From contig OY282448.1 of the NCBI GenBank assembly GCA_958296175.1, positions 1,279,899 through 1,343,898 of the forward strand: a stretch of DNA of 64,000 nt. The letters are read 5' to 3'. The position numbers and the translations under genes were made by a program. The stretch is from an uncultured Chloroflexota bacterium (GTDB lineage: Bacteria; Chloroflexota; UBA11872). How positions within the stretch are numbered: position 1 is the first letter of the stretch; every line of letters begins with the position of its first letter. Below, one piece after another: positions 44,672-54,313 of this stretch. The notes beneath the pieces are model-generated. The model made no database searches. It was given only the letters and a program-made list of their open reading frames with translations, and was not told the origin of the DNA.

Positions 44672-45651
44672 GCGCGCGCCAGCGCCGACACGATCGTGTC
44701 GATGTTGTGGCGGATTATGCCCAGGTACGTGCCTTCCTGCGTGCCTTCCTCGCCCATGGCGTCCGAGAAGATTTCGCCGCCGACGATCACCGCGTGCCCC
44801 TGGGCGTCGGCGGCGGCGATCACCGCCTGCACGCCTTGGTCCGGCACCGACGACTCGATGAAAACCGCCGGAATGCCGCGCGCGCTGATGAAGCGCCCCA
44901 GCTCCTGCACGTCGGCCGTGCTGGCCTCGCTCTCCGTGCTGATGCCTTGCAAGCCGCGCACCTCGAAGCCGTAGCGCCGCGCGAAGTAGTTGAAGGCGTC
45001 GTGCGCCGTCACCAGCACGCGCACGCGCTCGTCCAGCTCGGCGCTGCGCGCGCGCACGTAGTCGTCCAGGTCCTCGATCTCGCGCAGATAGGCCGCCGCG
45101 TTGGCCTGGAACAGCTCCGCGCCCTGCGGGTCCAGCTCGATCAGCGCGTCGCGGACGGTTGCCACCGCCTGCGCCCAGAGCTCCAGGTCGAACCAGATGT
45201 GCGGGTCGTAGGCGCCTTTGAACTCGGGCGGCGTCAGCAGCCGCGCGCGCTCGATGCCGTCCGACACGCGCACCGAGCGCACGCCCAGGTCTTCGATGCG
45301 CTCCAGCACCCCCGACATGGCCGCTTCCAGATGCAGCCCGTTCCAGAAGATGACGTCGGCCGACTCCAGCCGCGTGATGTCGCTTTCGCTGGCGCGGTAG
45401 AGATGCGGATCGATGCCCGGCCCCATCAGCGCCTGCACCTGCACGCGCGCCCCGCCCACACGCCGCGCCGCGTCGGCAATCTGCCCGATGGTGGTCACCA
45501 CCCGCAGAGCCCGCCCGCCCTCCAGGTTCGCGGGACCCGAGGCCGCCGCCGGGCCGTCCGCGCCGCACCCCGCCAGCGCAGCACCCGCAACGGCCAGGCA
45601 GGTCAGCAGATGCACCAGCCGCAGCAGACGGCGCCGTGTCGGGGTCACCAA
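44668..45651 (-). CDS. Mn/Zn-type ABC transporter substrate-binding lipoprotein
   Basis: A 327-residue cluster A-I metal-binding lipoprotein. The signal ([17 protein letters not shown]...) ends in a lipobox, AALAGCG. Metal ligands are recognisable: His in [12 protein letters not shown], His in YDPHIWFD, Glu in ISTESEAS, and an acidic residue near [11 protein letters not shown]. The long His-rich loop of ZnuA is missing, so Mn (or Fe) is more likely than Zn. It is the first gene of the operon, and the AT-rich sequence upstream carries a possible operator. Confidence 0.92.
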   Translation of the reverse strand: MVTPTRRRLLRLVHLLTCLAVAGAALAGCGADGPAAASGPANLEGGRALRVVTTIGQIADAARRVGGARVQVQALMGPGIDPHLYRASESDITRLESADVIFWNGLHLEAAMSGVLERIEDLGVRSVRVSDGIERARLLTPPEFKGAYDPHIWFDLELWAQAVATVRDALIELDPQGAELFQANAAAYLREIEDLDDYVRARSAELDERVRVLVTAHDAFNYFARRYGFEVRGLQGISTESEASTADVQELGRFISARGIPAVFIESSVPDQGVQAVIAAADAQGHAVIVGGEIFSDAMGEEGTQEGTYLGIIRHNIDTIVSALARA

Positions 45652-45711
45652 ATCGCACTCCTGTGCCGCGGCGCGGGATGGGTCGAATCCGCCGCACGGA
45701 GTCTACCCGCG

Positions 45712-45744
45712 GATTATTAGACGGTACAAATCCGTTTTTTAGAC
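45712..45744 (-). promoter_or_regulatory. Candidate operator upstream of the metal transporter operon
   Basis: Two 11-bp direct repeats read on the minus strand as GTCTAAAAAAC (45734-45744) and GTCTAATAATC (45712-45722), 22 bases apart (two helical turns). They lie in an AT-rich stretch 61-93 bases ahead of the first gene. A DtxR/MntR-type regulator is encoded nearby, so this may be its site. The match to a known box is not established. Confidence 0.35.
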
Positions 45745-45791
45745 ATGGTGAAATTTCTGCGCGCGCACCTCACCGAACCTGAACGCGCCAA

Positions 45792-45879
45792 GCTCCCCAG
45801 CGCGCAAGGGCTTGCCGGACAGCGGCTAGGCGGGGTGTCGAGTGGCCGGCAGGCTCCCCAGTGCGCAAGGGCTTGCCGG
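45792..45879. repeat. 27-bp direct repeat, 61 bases apart
   Basis: Copies at 45792-45818 and 45853-45879 differ at one position (GCTCCCCAGCGCG against GCTCCCCAGTGCG...). They lie in the non-coding gap before the small membrane ORF. Confidence 0.75.
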
Positions 45880-46079
45880 TCTGCCGCGGTCAGACGCGGC
45901 GCCTGAGGTTGTGAACGCTTTCACAAGAGAAAGCCTGAAATGTTGTCTATATCCGCTTGACATAACGCTGAAGGCGTCGCAAGAGTTGAATACGGCAATG
46001 AAGCCGCGCCGGAAACGGAGGACTGCGGTGGCGAGGCCACGGTTGTTTGTCTGTTCGATGGCAGTGGGAACCACGGCTG

Positions 46080-46163
46080 ATGAGTGAGGCGCTCTGGACG
46101 GTTCTGTTGCTCCTGGCGGCGCTCGAGCTGAGGGACTGGCTCAAGCGAAAGTTTCGTCGCTGA
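46080..46163 (+). CDS. Possible 27-residue membrane microprotein
   Basis: A short frame, MSEALWTVLLLLAALELRDW followed by LKRKFRR, has one hydrophobic helix and a basic tail, as in small membrane proteins. It lies in the gap between the metal transporter and the repeat-containing membrane protein. There is no clear Shine-Dalgarno, so it may be chance. Confidence 0.3.
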   Translation: MSEALWTVLLLLAALELRDWLKRKFRR

Positions 46164-46322
46164 CCTCGAAGTCGAGGCCAACGCACGTATGTGCTGGAGT
46201 AACGTGAATCGGGCCGGCAAGCCAGGGGACGGGTGCCATCCTCCTCTGGCTTGCAGCGGCGGATCGTGTCCAGATGACCCTTCCCGCGTGTTGCGGGCCG
46301 CTGGGAAGAAGGATGTGTCGAG

Positions 46323-47138
46323 ATGGCGCCCACAATTCCCGTAGACCCCGCGCTGTTTGCCGTCCTTTGGAGCACGAGCCGGGTTTTCTACGCCGTTACC
46401 CCCATCGTGGTCGTGCTGCTGGGCGCACTCCTGATCTGGCACACGCACGGTCTGTTCGCCGCCCAGGCGGCGCGCGCCTCCGACGAACCTGCGCGCTCTG
46501 GATGGCCGGCCGCGGCGCGGCGGCGAACGACGGCGGCCGCGGCCCTGCTGGCGCTGATCCTGCTCGTGGGCGCGGTGCTGGCCGCCTGGTACCTGGGCGC
46601 GATGTTTGGCGGGGTGAGGACGGAGGTGCTGGTCGAGGACGTCCCCGTCTCGGAAACCGTGGTGGGCCCCATTGGTGAGGCGTCCGCAGACGCGCCCGTC
46701 CAGGTGACCGTCATAGAACACGCGGACGGGTCGACGACCGAGGTGCGGACCAGGGACGTCCCCGTCTCGGAAACCGTGGTGATTCCCATCGGCGAGACGT
46801 CCGCAGACGCGCCCATCGCGGTGACCGTCATAGAACACGCGGACGGGTCGACGACCGAGGTGCGGACCGAGGACGTCCCCGTCTCGGAAACCGTGGTGGA
46901 ACCCATGGCGGAACCCCAGCCGCAGATCATCGGCTACTACTCGCTCGCCGCGCTGATCTTCGACGTGCTGTCCGCGGTCACGCCCCTCGCGCTGGTGCTG
47001 TTGTGCGCGTTCCAGCTCTGGTCCACGCGCCGCCTCGTGTGCGCGCTGCGTGCGCAGGACCGCGAGGCCGGCCAGCAAGGCAAGGAAGACCGCCCCGCCG
47101 GCCCGCAAGGCGGCCCCACCGGCCCGCAGGACGGCTAG
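46323..47138 (+). CDS. Membrane protein with 39-residue tandem repeats
   Basis: A 271-residue protein of unknown family. Two N-terminal membrane helices (about 17-38 and 69-92) are followed by an acidic external segment. That segment is built from a 39-residue repeat (117 bp) starting at DVPVSETVV..., with two full copies and a partial third. A third hydrophobic region (about 202-228) and a Gly/Pro/Gln-rich tail follow. The repeats (coding positions about 46638, 46755 and 46872) are nearly identical at the DNA level, so they arose recently. The start is ATG 46323 with GAAGGA upstream. Confidence 0.7.
   Translation: MAPTIPVDPALFAVLWSTSRVFYAVTPIVVVLLGALLIWHTHGLFAAQAARASDEPARSGWPAAARRRTTAAAALLALILLVGAVLAAWYLGAMFGGVRTEVLVEDVPVSETVVGPIGEASADAPVQVTVIEHADGSTTEVRTRDVPVSETVVIPIGETSADAPIAVTVIEHADGSTTEVRTEDVPVSETVVEPMAEPQPQIIGYYSLAALIFDVLSAVTPLALVLLCAFQLWSTRRLVCALRAQDREAGQQGKEDRPAGPQGGPTGPQDG
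46638..46898. repeat. 117-bp in-frame tandem repeat
   Basis: Units begin at 46638, 46755 and 46872, each with the 26-bp block starting GACGTCCCCGTCTCGG. The two complete units differ at few positions, and the third is cut short. The period is exactly 39 codons, so copy-number change keeps the frame. Confidence 0.85.
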
Positions 47139-47680
47139 CCGCCGCAGGTCCCGCGTTCTCCTCCCCCAGGAAAAGCAAGCGAAAAAGCTCTTACCCTCTC
47201 CCTCGAACTCTTACTTCCATTCCCTCGAGTTCTTCCCCTCTCCCTTGAGGGAGAGGGCAGGGTGAGGGTGAGAAGCGGGGACGAAGCAGGGCTCTTGGGC
47301 GGTCGCCCCCTCACCCGCGCCAGCGAAGGGGGGACCTCCGCCCGGCCTCCCTTCGGCTTCTCTGCTGCCCCCCTCACCCGCGCCAGCGAAGGGGGCCCAC
47401 TCGATCAGCTTGGCATTCTGACCGACGCGCCCTCGTCCGTGCCCGCGAAGGGCGAGTGAGACACCAGCGGCGCGGGCGCTGCGCGATGAGCCCTCGTCCG
47501 CGCCTGCGGGGGCGCTGCTTGGTACTGCGCCAGAGTCAGATGACGAACCCCTCGTCCGCGCCCGCGAAGGGGGGCACGAGGGGCGCGGAGGCGGGGCGGC
47601 GCAAACGCGGCCCGCCCCGCCGGTTTGGCCGGCGGGGCGGGCTAATGCCCTCGGGGGGAGGGCGCGGTGCTCGGGGCGGA
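47139..47680. repeat. Non-coding gap with palindromic repeat cluster
   Basis: A 542-base gap between the repeat membrane protein and groEL. It holds a 10-bp-stem hairpin at 47236-47257 (CCCTCTCCCT / AGGGAGAGGG) and five related GC-rich palindromic units starting at about 47306, 47368, 47429, 47490 and 47548 (spacing 58-62). These have the form CCCTCRYCCGCGCC...GCGAAGGG. Short frames across it translate the repeat only and are not taken as genes. Confidence 0.8.
47611..47641 (-). terminator. Probable groEL terminator hairpin
   Basis: A perfect 13-bp stem (CCCGCCCCGCCGG / CCGGCGGGGCGGG) with a 5-base loop ends 39 bases beyond the groEL stop. There is no U-tract. Confidence 0.6.
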
Positions 47681-49309
<1,629 letters not shown>

Positions 49310-49470
49310 ACCGTTCCGTCCCCTTTGACCCTCTCGCCGCGCGCAGGAATGCACGCGGGATGTTCCGCGGGTCGCGTCAGGCCGCGGCTGGAAGCGGACG
49401 CCCCCAGCGCTGGTGGCTGGAGCCGCCCCGCCGCCCCCTGGCCGCGGGCCGTGAATTTCGCTTGCAGCAG

Positions 49471-49500
49471 ATTGTAGAGGGTTGCGGCTTCGAGCGTCAA
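49471..49500 (-). promoter_or_regulatory. Sigma-70-type promoter of groEL
   Basis: On the minus strand TTGACG (49495-49500) and TACAAT (49471-49476) are separated by 18 bases. It lies about 160 bases ahead of the groEL start, next to CIRCE. Confidence 0.75.
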
Positions 49501-49505
49501 GCGAC

Positions 49506-49532
49506 TTAGCAGTCGAGGCGTCCGAGTGCTAA
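49506..49532 (-). promoter_or_regulatory. CIRCE operator (HrcA site)
   Basis: TTAGCAGTC, a 9-base spacer, then GAGTGCTAA. This is the CIRCE inverted repeat (TTAGCACTC-N9-GAGTGCTAA) with one mismatch. It sits 5 bases upstream of the -35 box of the groEL promoter, where HrcA would block transcription until heat shock. Confidence 0.88.
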
Positions 49533-49749
49533 TCCCGCCGGCCCTGGATCTGCGCGCAGGCGCCAGCGCCGCCGCCGCTCCTTACCGGCCGTCGTCCCCG
49601 TGCGGCGGCAGGCCTTGCAGCGCCCACAAGGGCGAGACCAGCAGCGCCAGCGCCGCCGCCAGCTCGCCCCCGGCGCGCGCTGCCAGCGCGATGGGCGTCG
49701 TCGACCAGGTGAACCAGGGCGCCGGCAACGCCGGAACCCGGCCGCCCGC

Positions 49750-49862
49750 GCCCCGCCCCCGGTGAAACCGCGCCCCGCCCCCAAGTGAAACCGCGCCCCC
49801 GCCCCCGGTGGAACCGCGCCCTGCTTCCCGCGAAACCGCGCCCCGCGCCCGGTGAAACCGCG
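49750..49862. repeat. Degenerate 22-24-bp tandem repeat (GAAACCGCG...)
   Basis: GAAACCGCG-type cores occur at 49764, 49787, 49810, 49832 and 49854 with C-rich sequence between. The last copy ends 12 bases before the ATG at 49875, so the array forms the gene's 5' region. Confidence 0.8.
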
Positions 49863-49874
49863 TATCGTTGCGGA

Positions 49875-50306
49875 ATGGCCTTTCGTCTCACCGCTGCGCA
49901 GCGCGACCAGATCGTCGCCCAGGCCCGCGCCGAGGCGCCCCTGGAGTGCTGCGGTCTCGTGGGCGGCCAGGGCGATACCGCCCGCCGGGTCTACCCGGCC
50001 CGCAACGCCGACCAGAGCCGCACGCGCTACCTCATCGATTCCGGCGACATGCTGCGGGCAACGCTGGACATCGAGGACGTGCACGGCTGGGACGTCTCGG
50101 CCTTCTACCACTCCCACCCCTTGAGCGACGCCTACCCCTCCCCCACCGACGTTCGCGACGCCGTGCAGTCGGGCTACGCCGAGCACAGCCGCTTCGTCAT
50201 CGTCTCGCTGCTCGACCCGCAGCGGCCGGTGATGCGCTGCTTTTGGCTGCGCGGCGGCGTCATCGCGGAGGAACCGCTCGTGATCACCGACGGCGGCGGC
50301 GCGTAG
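49875..50306 (+). CDS. JAB/MPN (JAMM) metalloprotease family protein
   Basis: A 143-residue Mov34/MPN protein. The JAMM zinc motif is complete: Glu in EAPLECCGLVGG, then HSHPLSDAYPSPTD (HxHP...SxxD). Bacterial versions cleave C-terminal extensions from ubiquitin-like sulfur carriers such as ThiS/MoaD-type proteins. The start is ATG 49875. It lies 9 bases upstream of larE, so the two sulfur-related genes are probably co-transcribed. The actual substrate is unknown because no sulfur-carrier gene is in view. Confidence 0.88.
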   Translation: MAFRLTAAQRDQIVAQARAEAPLECCGLVGGQGDTARRVYPARNADQSRTRYLIDSGDMLRATLDIEDVHGWDVSAFYHSHPLSDAYPSPTDVRDAVQSGYAEHSRFVIVSLLDPQRPVMRCFWLRGGVIAEEPLVITDGGGA

Positions 50307-50315
50307 GATTCCAGC

Positions 50316-51185
50316 ATGGCCGCCGTCTATCAGCCCTCCATCGACCTCGAGTCCCCGCTGGAGGCCAAGCTCCAGCACTTGCGGCGCACGCTGCGCGGCC
50401 TCGGGCGCGCGGTCGTCGCCTACTCCGGCGGCGTGGACAGCACCTTTCTGGCCAAGATGGCCCACGACACGCTGGGCGACCGCGCGCTGGCCGTCACCGC
50501 CGTCTCGCCCAGCCTGGCGCAGGCCGAACGCGACGACGCCGCCAGCTTCGCCAAACGCATCGGCGTGCGGCACGAGTTCATCCAGACCCGCGAAATGGAC
50601 AACCCCGCCTACCGCGCCAACGACGGCGCCCGCTGCTTCCACTGCAAGGCCGAGCTGTTCGACCGCTTGCGCGAGTTCGCCCGCGCGCGCCGCGTCCCGC
50701 ACATGCTCTACGGGCCGGTGGTGGATGATCTGGGCGACTTCCGCCCCGGCATGGCCGCCAGCCGCGCGCGCGGCGCCCGCGCCCCGCTGGTCGAGGCCGG
50801 CCTGCGCAAGGCCGAGGTGCGCAAACTCTCCCGCCGCCTGGGTCTGCCCAGCTGGGACAAGCCGGCCGCAGCCTGTCTGTCCTCCCGCGTCGCGTACGGC
50901 AGCGAAGTCACCGTAGACAAGCTGCGCCAGATCGAAGCCGCCGAAGCGCTGCTGCGCGCCGAAGGCTTCCGCGAGCTGCGCGTCCGCCACCACGACCAGA
51001 TAGCCCGCATCGAAGTTCCCGAAGCCGAGTTGCCGCGCCTCACCCAGAACCCCGCCCGCCGCCAGCGCGTCATCCAGCGCCTCAAGTCCCTGGGCTTCGT
51101 CTACGTCACCCTAGACCTGCAAGGCTTCCGCTCCGGCGCCATGAACGAAGCCCTGCCCGTCGTCCCCGGCGGCCCGTCCGCCTGA
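50316..51185 (+). CDS. larE: LarE-type ATP-dependent sacrificial sulfur transferase
   Basis: A 289-residue PP-loop enzyme. The ATP site is VVAYSGGVDSTFL. The family-specific segments are RCFHCKAELF and SWDKPAAACLSSR, the second holding the Cys in the position of the sulfur donor in lactate-racemase LarE. The last quarter is the usual LarE domain. LarE inserts sulfur into the nickel-pincer (NPN) cofactor. No larA, larB or larC is seen, so a role in another sulfur-transfer pathway is possible. The start is ATG 50316. Confidence 0.88.
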   Translation: MAAVYQPSIDLESPLEAKLQHLRRTLRGLGRAVVAYSGGVDSTFLAKMAHDTLGDRALAVTAVSPSLAQAERDDAASFAKRIGVRHEFIQTREMDNPAYRANDGARCFHCKAELFDRLREFARARRVPHMLYGPVVDDLGDFRPGMAASRARGARAPLVEAGLRKAEVRKLSRRLGLPSWDKPAAACLSSRVAYGSEVTVDKLRQIEAAEALLRAEGFRELRVRHHDQIARIEVPEAELPRLTQNPARRQRVIQRLKSLGFVYVTLDLQGFRSGAMNEALPVVPGGPSA

Positions 51186-51313
51186 AGACAGGGGCCGGAT
51201 GCGGCCCTGCGCTCCCCACGCGTGCGCGGTAGTCTGGATTCCGCCTTCGCGAATGATGGAAAGTGCCGCTTCCCACTGGCGCGCGGGAGTCTGAGCGGCT
51301 GACGAGGTCTGGC

Positions 51314-52420
51314 ATGCCGGCGATCGAGCACATAACCGTCCACGGCTTCAAGAGCATCCGGAGCCTCGAAAAGCTGTCCCTGCGCCCCGTCAACGTGCTG
51401 ATCGGCCCCAACGGGTCGGGCAAGTCCAACTTCATTGGCGTGTTCGAGTTCCTCCAGGCCATCCGTGCGGGACGGCTGCGGGACTACGTTGGCCGCGCCG
51501 GCGGGGCAGACCGAATGCTGCATTTCGGTGCTAAGATCACGAACGAGTTGGGGATACACGTCGCATTTGAGAATGAAGTCAATCAATACGAGATCACTCT
51601 GTCCGCTGCGTCTGCTGACGCCCTGCATCCAAGCTTGGAGAATGGATACTTTTGGAATAAAGAAAAGCATCTGCAACCGTATTCCAACCCGATCTCAGGT
51701 CGGGACGGCGAGGCGGGAATCAGTCGCTCCGACGCTGGGAATATAGCGCACTACGTGCGCCGTCATCTGGGTGGCTGGCGCATTTATCACTTCCATGACA
51801 CCAGCTCCACCTCGCTAATCAAGAGTACGAACGATCTGCACGACAACCGCTTCCTGCGTCCCGACGGAGCAAATCTGGCGGCGTTCCTCTACTACCTACG
51901 TGTTCGACACCAGAACGAGTACGGTCTAATCCGCGACACTATCCAGATGGCAGCGCCGTTTTTCGAGGACTTCCAGCTGGAGCCGCTGGCGCTGAACACA
52001 GACAAGCTGCGTCTGGAGTGGCGGCATCGAGGATCCGACGCCTACTTCGATGCCAGTTCGCTCTCCGACGGAACCCTGCGCTTCATCGCCCTGGCCACGC
52101 TGCTCTTGCAGCCGGTGGAGCTGCGCCCCTCGGTAATTCTGCTGGACGAGCCGGAACTTGGCCTGCACCCTTACGCGGTCACGTTGCTGGCCTCCTTGGT
52201 CCAGCAGGCGTCGGTGAATACCCAGGTCGTGCTCGCCACCCAGTCGCCAATTCTGCTGGACCACTTCGGGCCGGACGACGTGTTGGTAGCCGACCGGATA
52301 GAAGGAAGCACGCAGTTCAGACAACTCGATCCAACGGAGCTGCGCACCTGGTTAGAAGACTACAGCCTGGGACAGCTTTGGGAGAAGAACGAGCTTGGCG
52401 GTCGTCCCGCCAGGGAATGA
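51314..52420 (+). CDS. OLD-like AAA (AAA_21) ATPase
   Basis: A 368-residue ABC/SMC-like ATPase of the RecF/OLD class. Walker A is LIGPNGSGKSNF (near residue 32), the signature-like SSLSDGTLRFIALATLL comes late, Walker B is VILLDEPELGLHP, and the H-loop region is VVLATQSPILLDHF. No nuclease or TOPRIM domain is fused, but the next gene, 16 bases on, encodes a DUF4276 protein with TOPRIM-like character. ATPase-TOPRIM pairs of this layout act in phage defence. Composition is lower in GC than the neighbours, a sign of transfer. The start is ATG 51314. Confidence 0.85.
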   Translation: MPAIEHITVHGFKSIRSLEKLSLRPVNVLIGPNGSGKSNFIGVFEFLQAIRAGRLRDYVGRAGGADRMLHFGAKITNELGIHVAFENEVNQYEITLSAASADALHPSLENGYFWNKEKHLQPYSNPISGRDGEAGISRSDAGNIAHYVRRHLGGWRIYHFHDTSSTSLIKSTNDLHDNRFLRPDGANLAAFLYYLRVRHQNEYGLIRDTIQMAAPFFEDFQLEPLALNTDKLRLEWRHRGSDAYFDASSLSDGTLRFIALATLLLQPVELRPSVILLDEPELGLHPYAVTLLASLVQQASVNTQVVLATQSPILLDHFGPDDVLVADRIEGSTQFRQLDPTELRTWLEDYSLGQLWEKNELGGRPARE

Positions 52421-52436
52421 ACGGGAAGACCATCCG

Positions 52437-53147
52437 ATGCCGCGTTTGCTCGTCCACGTAGAGGGACAGACGGAAGAGACCTTTGTCACTCAGGTGCTGG
52501 GGCCGCACCTCTATAACCGCGGCTATGTGAGCGTGAGTGCCCGTCTGGTGGGAAACGCCCGCCAGCGAGAGCGCCGCGGCGGAATCAAACCGTGGGCGAT
52601 GGTGCGAAAGGGAATCGTGGAGCATCTCGAGAGTGATGCGGGTTGCTTGGTCACCACCATGGTGGATTACTACGGGCTGCCGACAGACTGGCCTGGCCGC
52701 TGCCAGGCGGCACAGTCTCCGTTGTCCATGCGTGCGAACGTCGTCGAGGCCGAATTGCTGGCGGATGTGTGCCGGTGCATGGGCAGCAGCTTTGACTCCG
52801 GTCGATTCGTACCTTACCTGATGATGCACGAGTTCGAAGCTATGCTCTTCAGCGATTGTCGGCGCTTTGCGGACGCTATTGGCCGGTCCAACCTCGCCTC
52901 AGACTTTCAGGCGATTCGTGACTTGTTTGCCAACCCAGAAGAAATCGACGATTCACCTCGGACCGCGCCGTCCAAACGCGTTGCGAAGCTTGTCGCCGGA
53001 TATCGAAAACCCTTGCTAGGCACGCGGGCGGCGATGTCGATTGGTCTCGACGCCATCCGCGCCGCCTGTCCGCACTTTCATGCGTGGCTGCAACGTCTGG
53101 AACTTCTGCCAATGCACGTTTGTCCGTCAACGGGTCGGACTGGATAA
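52437..53147 (+). CDS. DUF4276 protein, partner of the AAA ATPase
   Basis: A 236-residue protein. The N-terminus LLVHVEGQTEETFVTQVL is the DUF4276 hallmark, with a conserved Glu in the TOPRIM-like position. VTTMVDYYGLP (a DxxGLP-like motif) and LMMHEFEAMLFSD follow. The family is predicted to have a TOPRIM-like nuclease fold and is commonly encoded next to AAA ATPases, as in other two-gene anti-phage systems. The start is ATG 52437, 16 bases after the ATPase stop, so they form an operon. Function is inferred from family and context. Confidence 0.8.
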   Translation: MPRLLVHVEGQTEETFVTQVLGPHLYNRGYVSVSARLVGNARQRERRGGIKPWAMVRKGIVEHLESDAGCLVTTMVDYYGLPTDWPGRCQAAQSPLSMRANVVEAELLADVCRCMGSSFDSGRFVPYLMMHEFEAMLFSDCRRFADAIGRSNLASDFQAIRDLFANPEEIDDSPRTAPSKRVAKLVAGYRKPLLGTRAAMSIGLDAIRAACPHFHAWLQRLELLPMHVCPSTGRTG

Positions 53148-53156
53148 GGGGTGGCG

Positions 53157-54044
53157 ATGAACGTCGAAATTAGAGATGCGCGGTTCTTGGACGTGGTGGG
53201 CGGTGGTATGCGCGTCGAGGAGCTGGCCGGCGGGTTCGAGTTCACCGAAGGCGCGGTGTGGAACCATGTCGACGAATGTCTCGTCTTCAGCGATATGCCC
53301 GGCGACGTCATGCGCACGTGGAGCGCCGAGGGCGGGGTTCGGGTCTTTCGCCAACCGAGCAACATGGCCAACGGCAATACCTACGACCGGCAAGGGCGTC
53401 TGATCACGTGCGAACACGCCGCGAGCCGCGTTACGCGCACCGAACACGATGGGTCGCTGACCGTGCTGGCCTCCCACTATGACGGCAAGGAATTGAACAG
53501 CCCCAACGACGTCGTCATCACCAGCAGCGGCGCAATCTATTTCAGCGACCCCACCTTCGGCCGCATGGCGTATTACGGGGTTTTGCGCGAGCCGCAGCTC
53601 GACGTCCGCGGCGTATACCGACTCGACCCCGAGACCCGCGAGCTGGCGCTGCTCGTCGACGACTTCGACCAGCCCAACGGTCTCACGTTTTCGCTGGACG
53701 AGCGCCGGCTGTTCGTCAACGACACGATGCGCGCGCACGTGCGGGTTTTCGACGTCGACGCCGACGGTTCCCTCGGCAACGGCCGCGTGTGGGCCGAGCT
53801 GACCGGCGAGCGCGGCGGCCTGGCCGACGGCATGAAGATCGACAGCGGCGGCAATCTCTACACGGCCGGACCGGGCGGCGTGCAGGTGTTCGCGCCTGAT
53901 GCGACCTGCCTCGGCGTCATCCACGTTCCCCAGGGCGTCGCCAACTTCACCTGGGGCGGCGCCGATCTGCGCAGCCTGTTCGTCACCGCCGGAAGCTCCC
54001 TCTACCGCACGCGGGTCGAAGTCCCGGGCCGGAAGCTCTTCTAA
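53157..54044 (+). CDS. SMP-30/gluconolactonase family protein
   Basis: A 295-residue six-bladed beta-propeller hydrolase. Family segments are FTEGAVWNHVDECLVFSDM (metal-binding Glu), YDGKELNSPNDVV (Asn ligand), YFSDPTFG, and FVNDTMRAHV. Enzymes of this family open sugar lactones or related lactones. The start is ATG 53157 (GTG 53151 possible) behind AAGGGGTGG. It is followed, after about 270 non-coding bases, by a Gfo/Idh oxidoreductase. Together with the aldo/keto reductase they suggest sugar-acid catabolism; the exact substrate is unknown. Confidence 0.88.
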   Translation: MNVEIRDARFLDVVGGGMRVEELAGGFEFTEGAVWNHVDECLVFSDMPGDVMRTWSAEGGVRVFRQPSNMANGNTYDRQGRLITCEHAASRVTRTEHDGSLTVLASHYDGKELNSPNDVVITSSGAIYFSDPTFGRMAYYGVLREPQLDVRGVYRLDPETRELALLVDDFDQPNGLTFSLDERRLFVNDTMRAHVRVFDVDADGSLGNGRVWAELTGERGGLADGMKIDSGGNLYTAGPGGVQVFAPDATCLGVIHVPQGVANFTWGGADLRSLFVTAGSSLYRTRVEVPGRKLF

Positions 54045-54313
54045 GCTGTTTTCCTGCCAGCCGCGGCCGCCTGCGTCGAGTCGAATTATCCCGTGCGAAC
54101 GTGTTGGATTGCCGCGCTTGGAACCGACAACTGCGGCCGCCGGCTGTCGGCAGCGGCGGACCGCGAGCGCTGTCGGCAGCGGCAGACCTCGAATGCGGAC
54201 GGCGGCATAGCGCGCATCGCAGGCGCTGACGTTCCGGCGGTTCGCCTCTGGCAGACTGTCGCGGTTGGAACCGGAGGCCATGCCGCGCGCTGTTGCGAGA
54301 GGAGCCCGATCCC

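Larger units (their letters stand above)
49310..49874. other. groEL leader and JAMM gene upstream region
   Basis: A 565-base gap that holds the groEL 5' leader, promoter and CIRCE (49471-49532), then about 220 bases of GC-rich DNA without a recognisable gene, then a tandem repeat (49750-49862) that abuts the JAMM protein gene. Confidence 0.6.

Noticed and set aside
47262..47459. 65-codon frame downstream of the repeat membrane protein
   Set aside because: It only translates the palindromic repeat units, the LTRASEGG-type sequence that often appears in annotation of such repeats.
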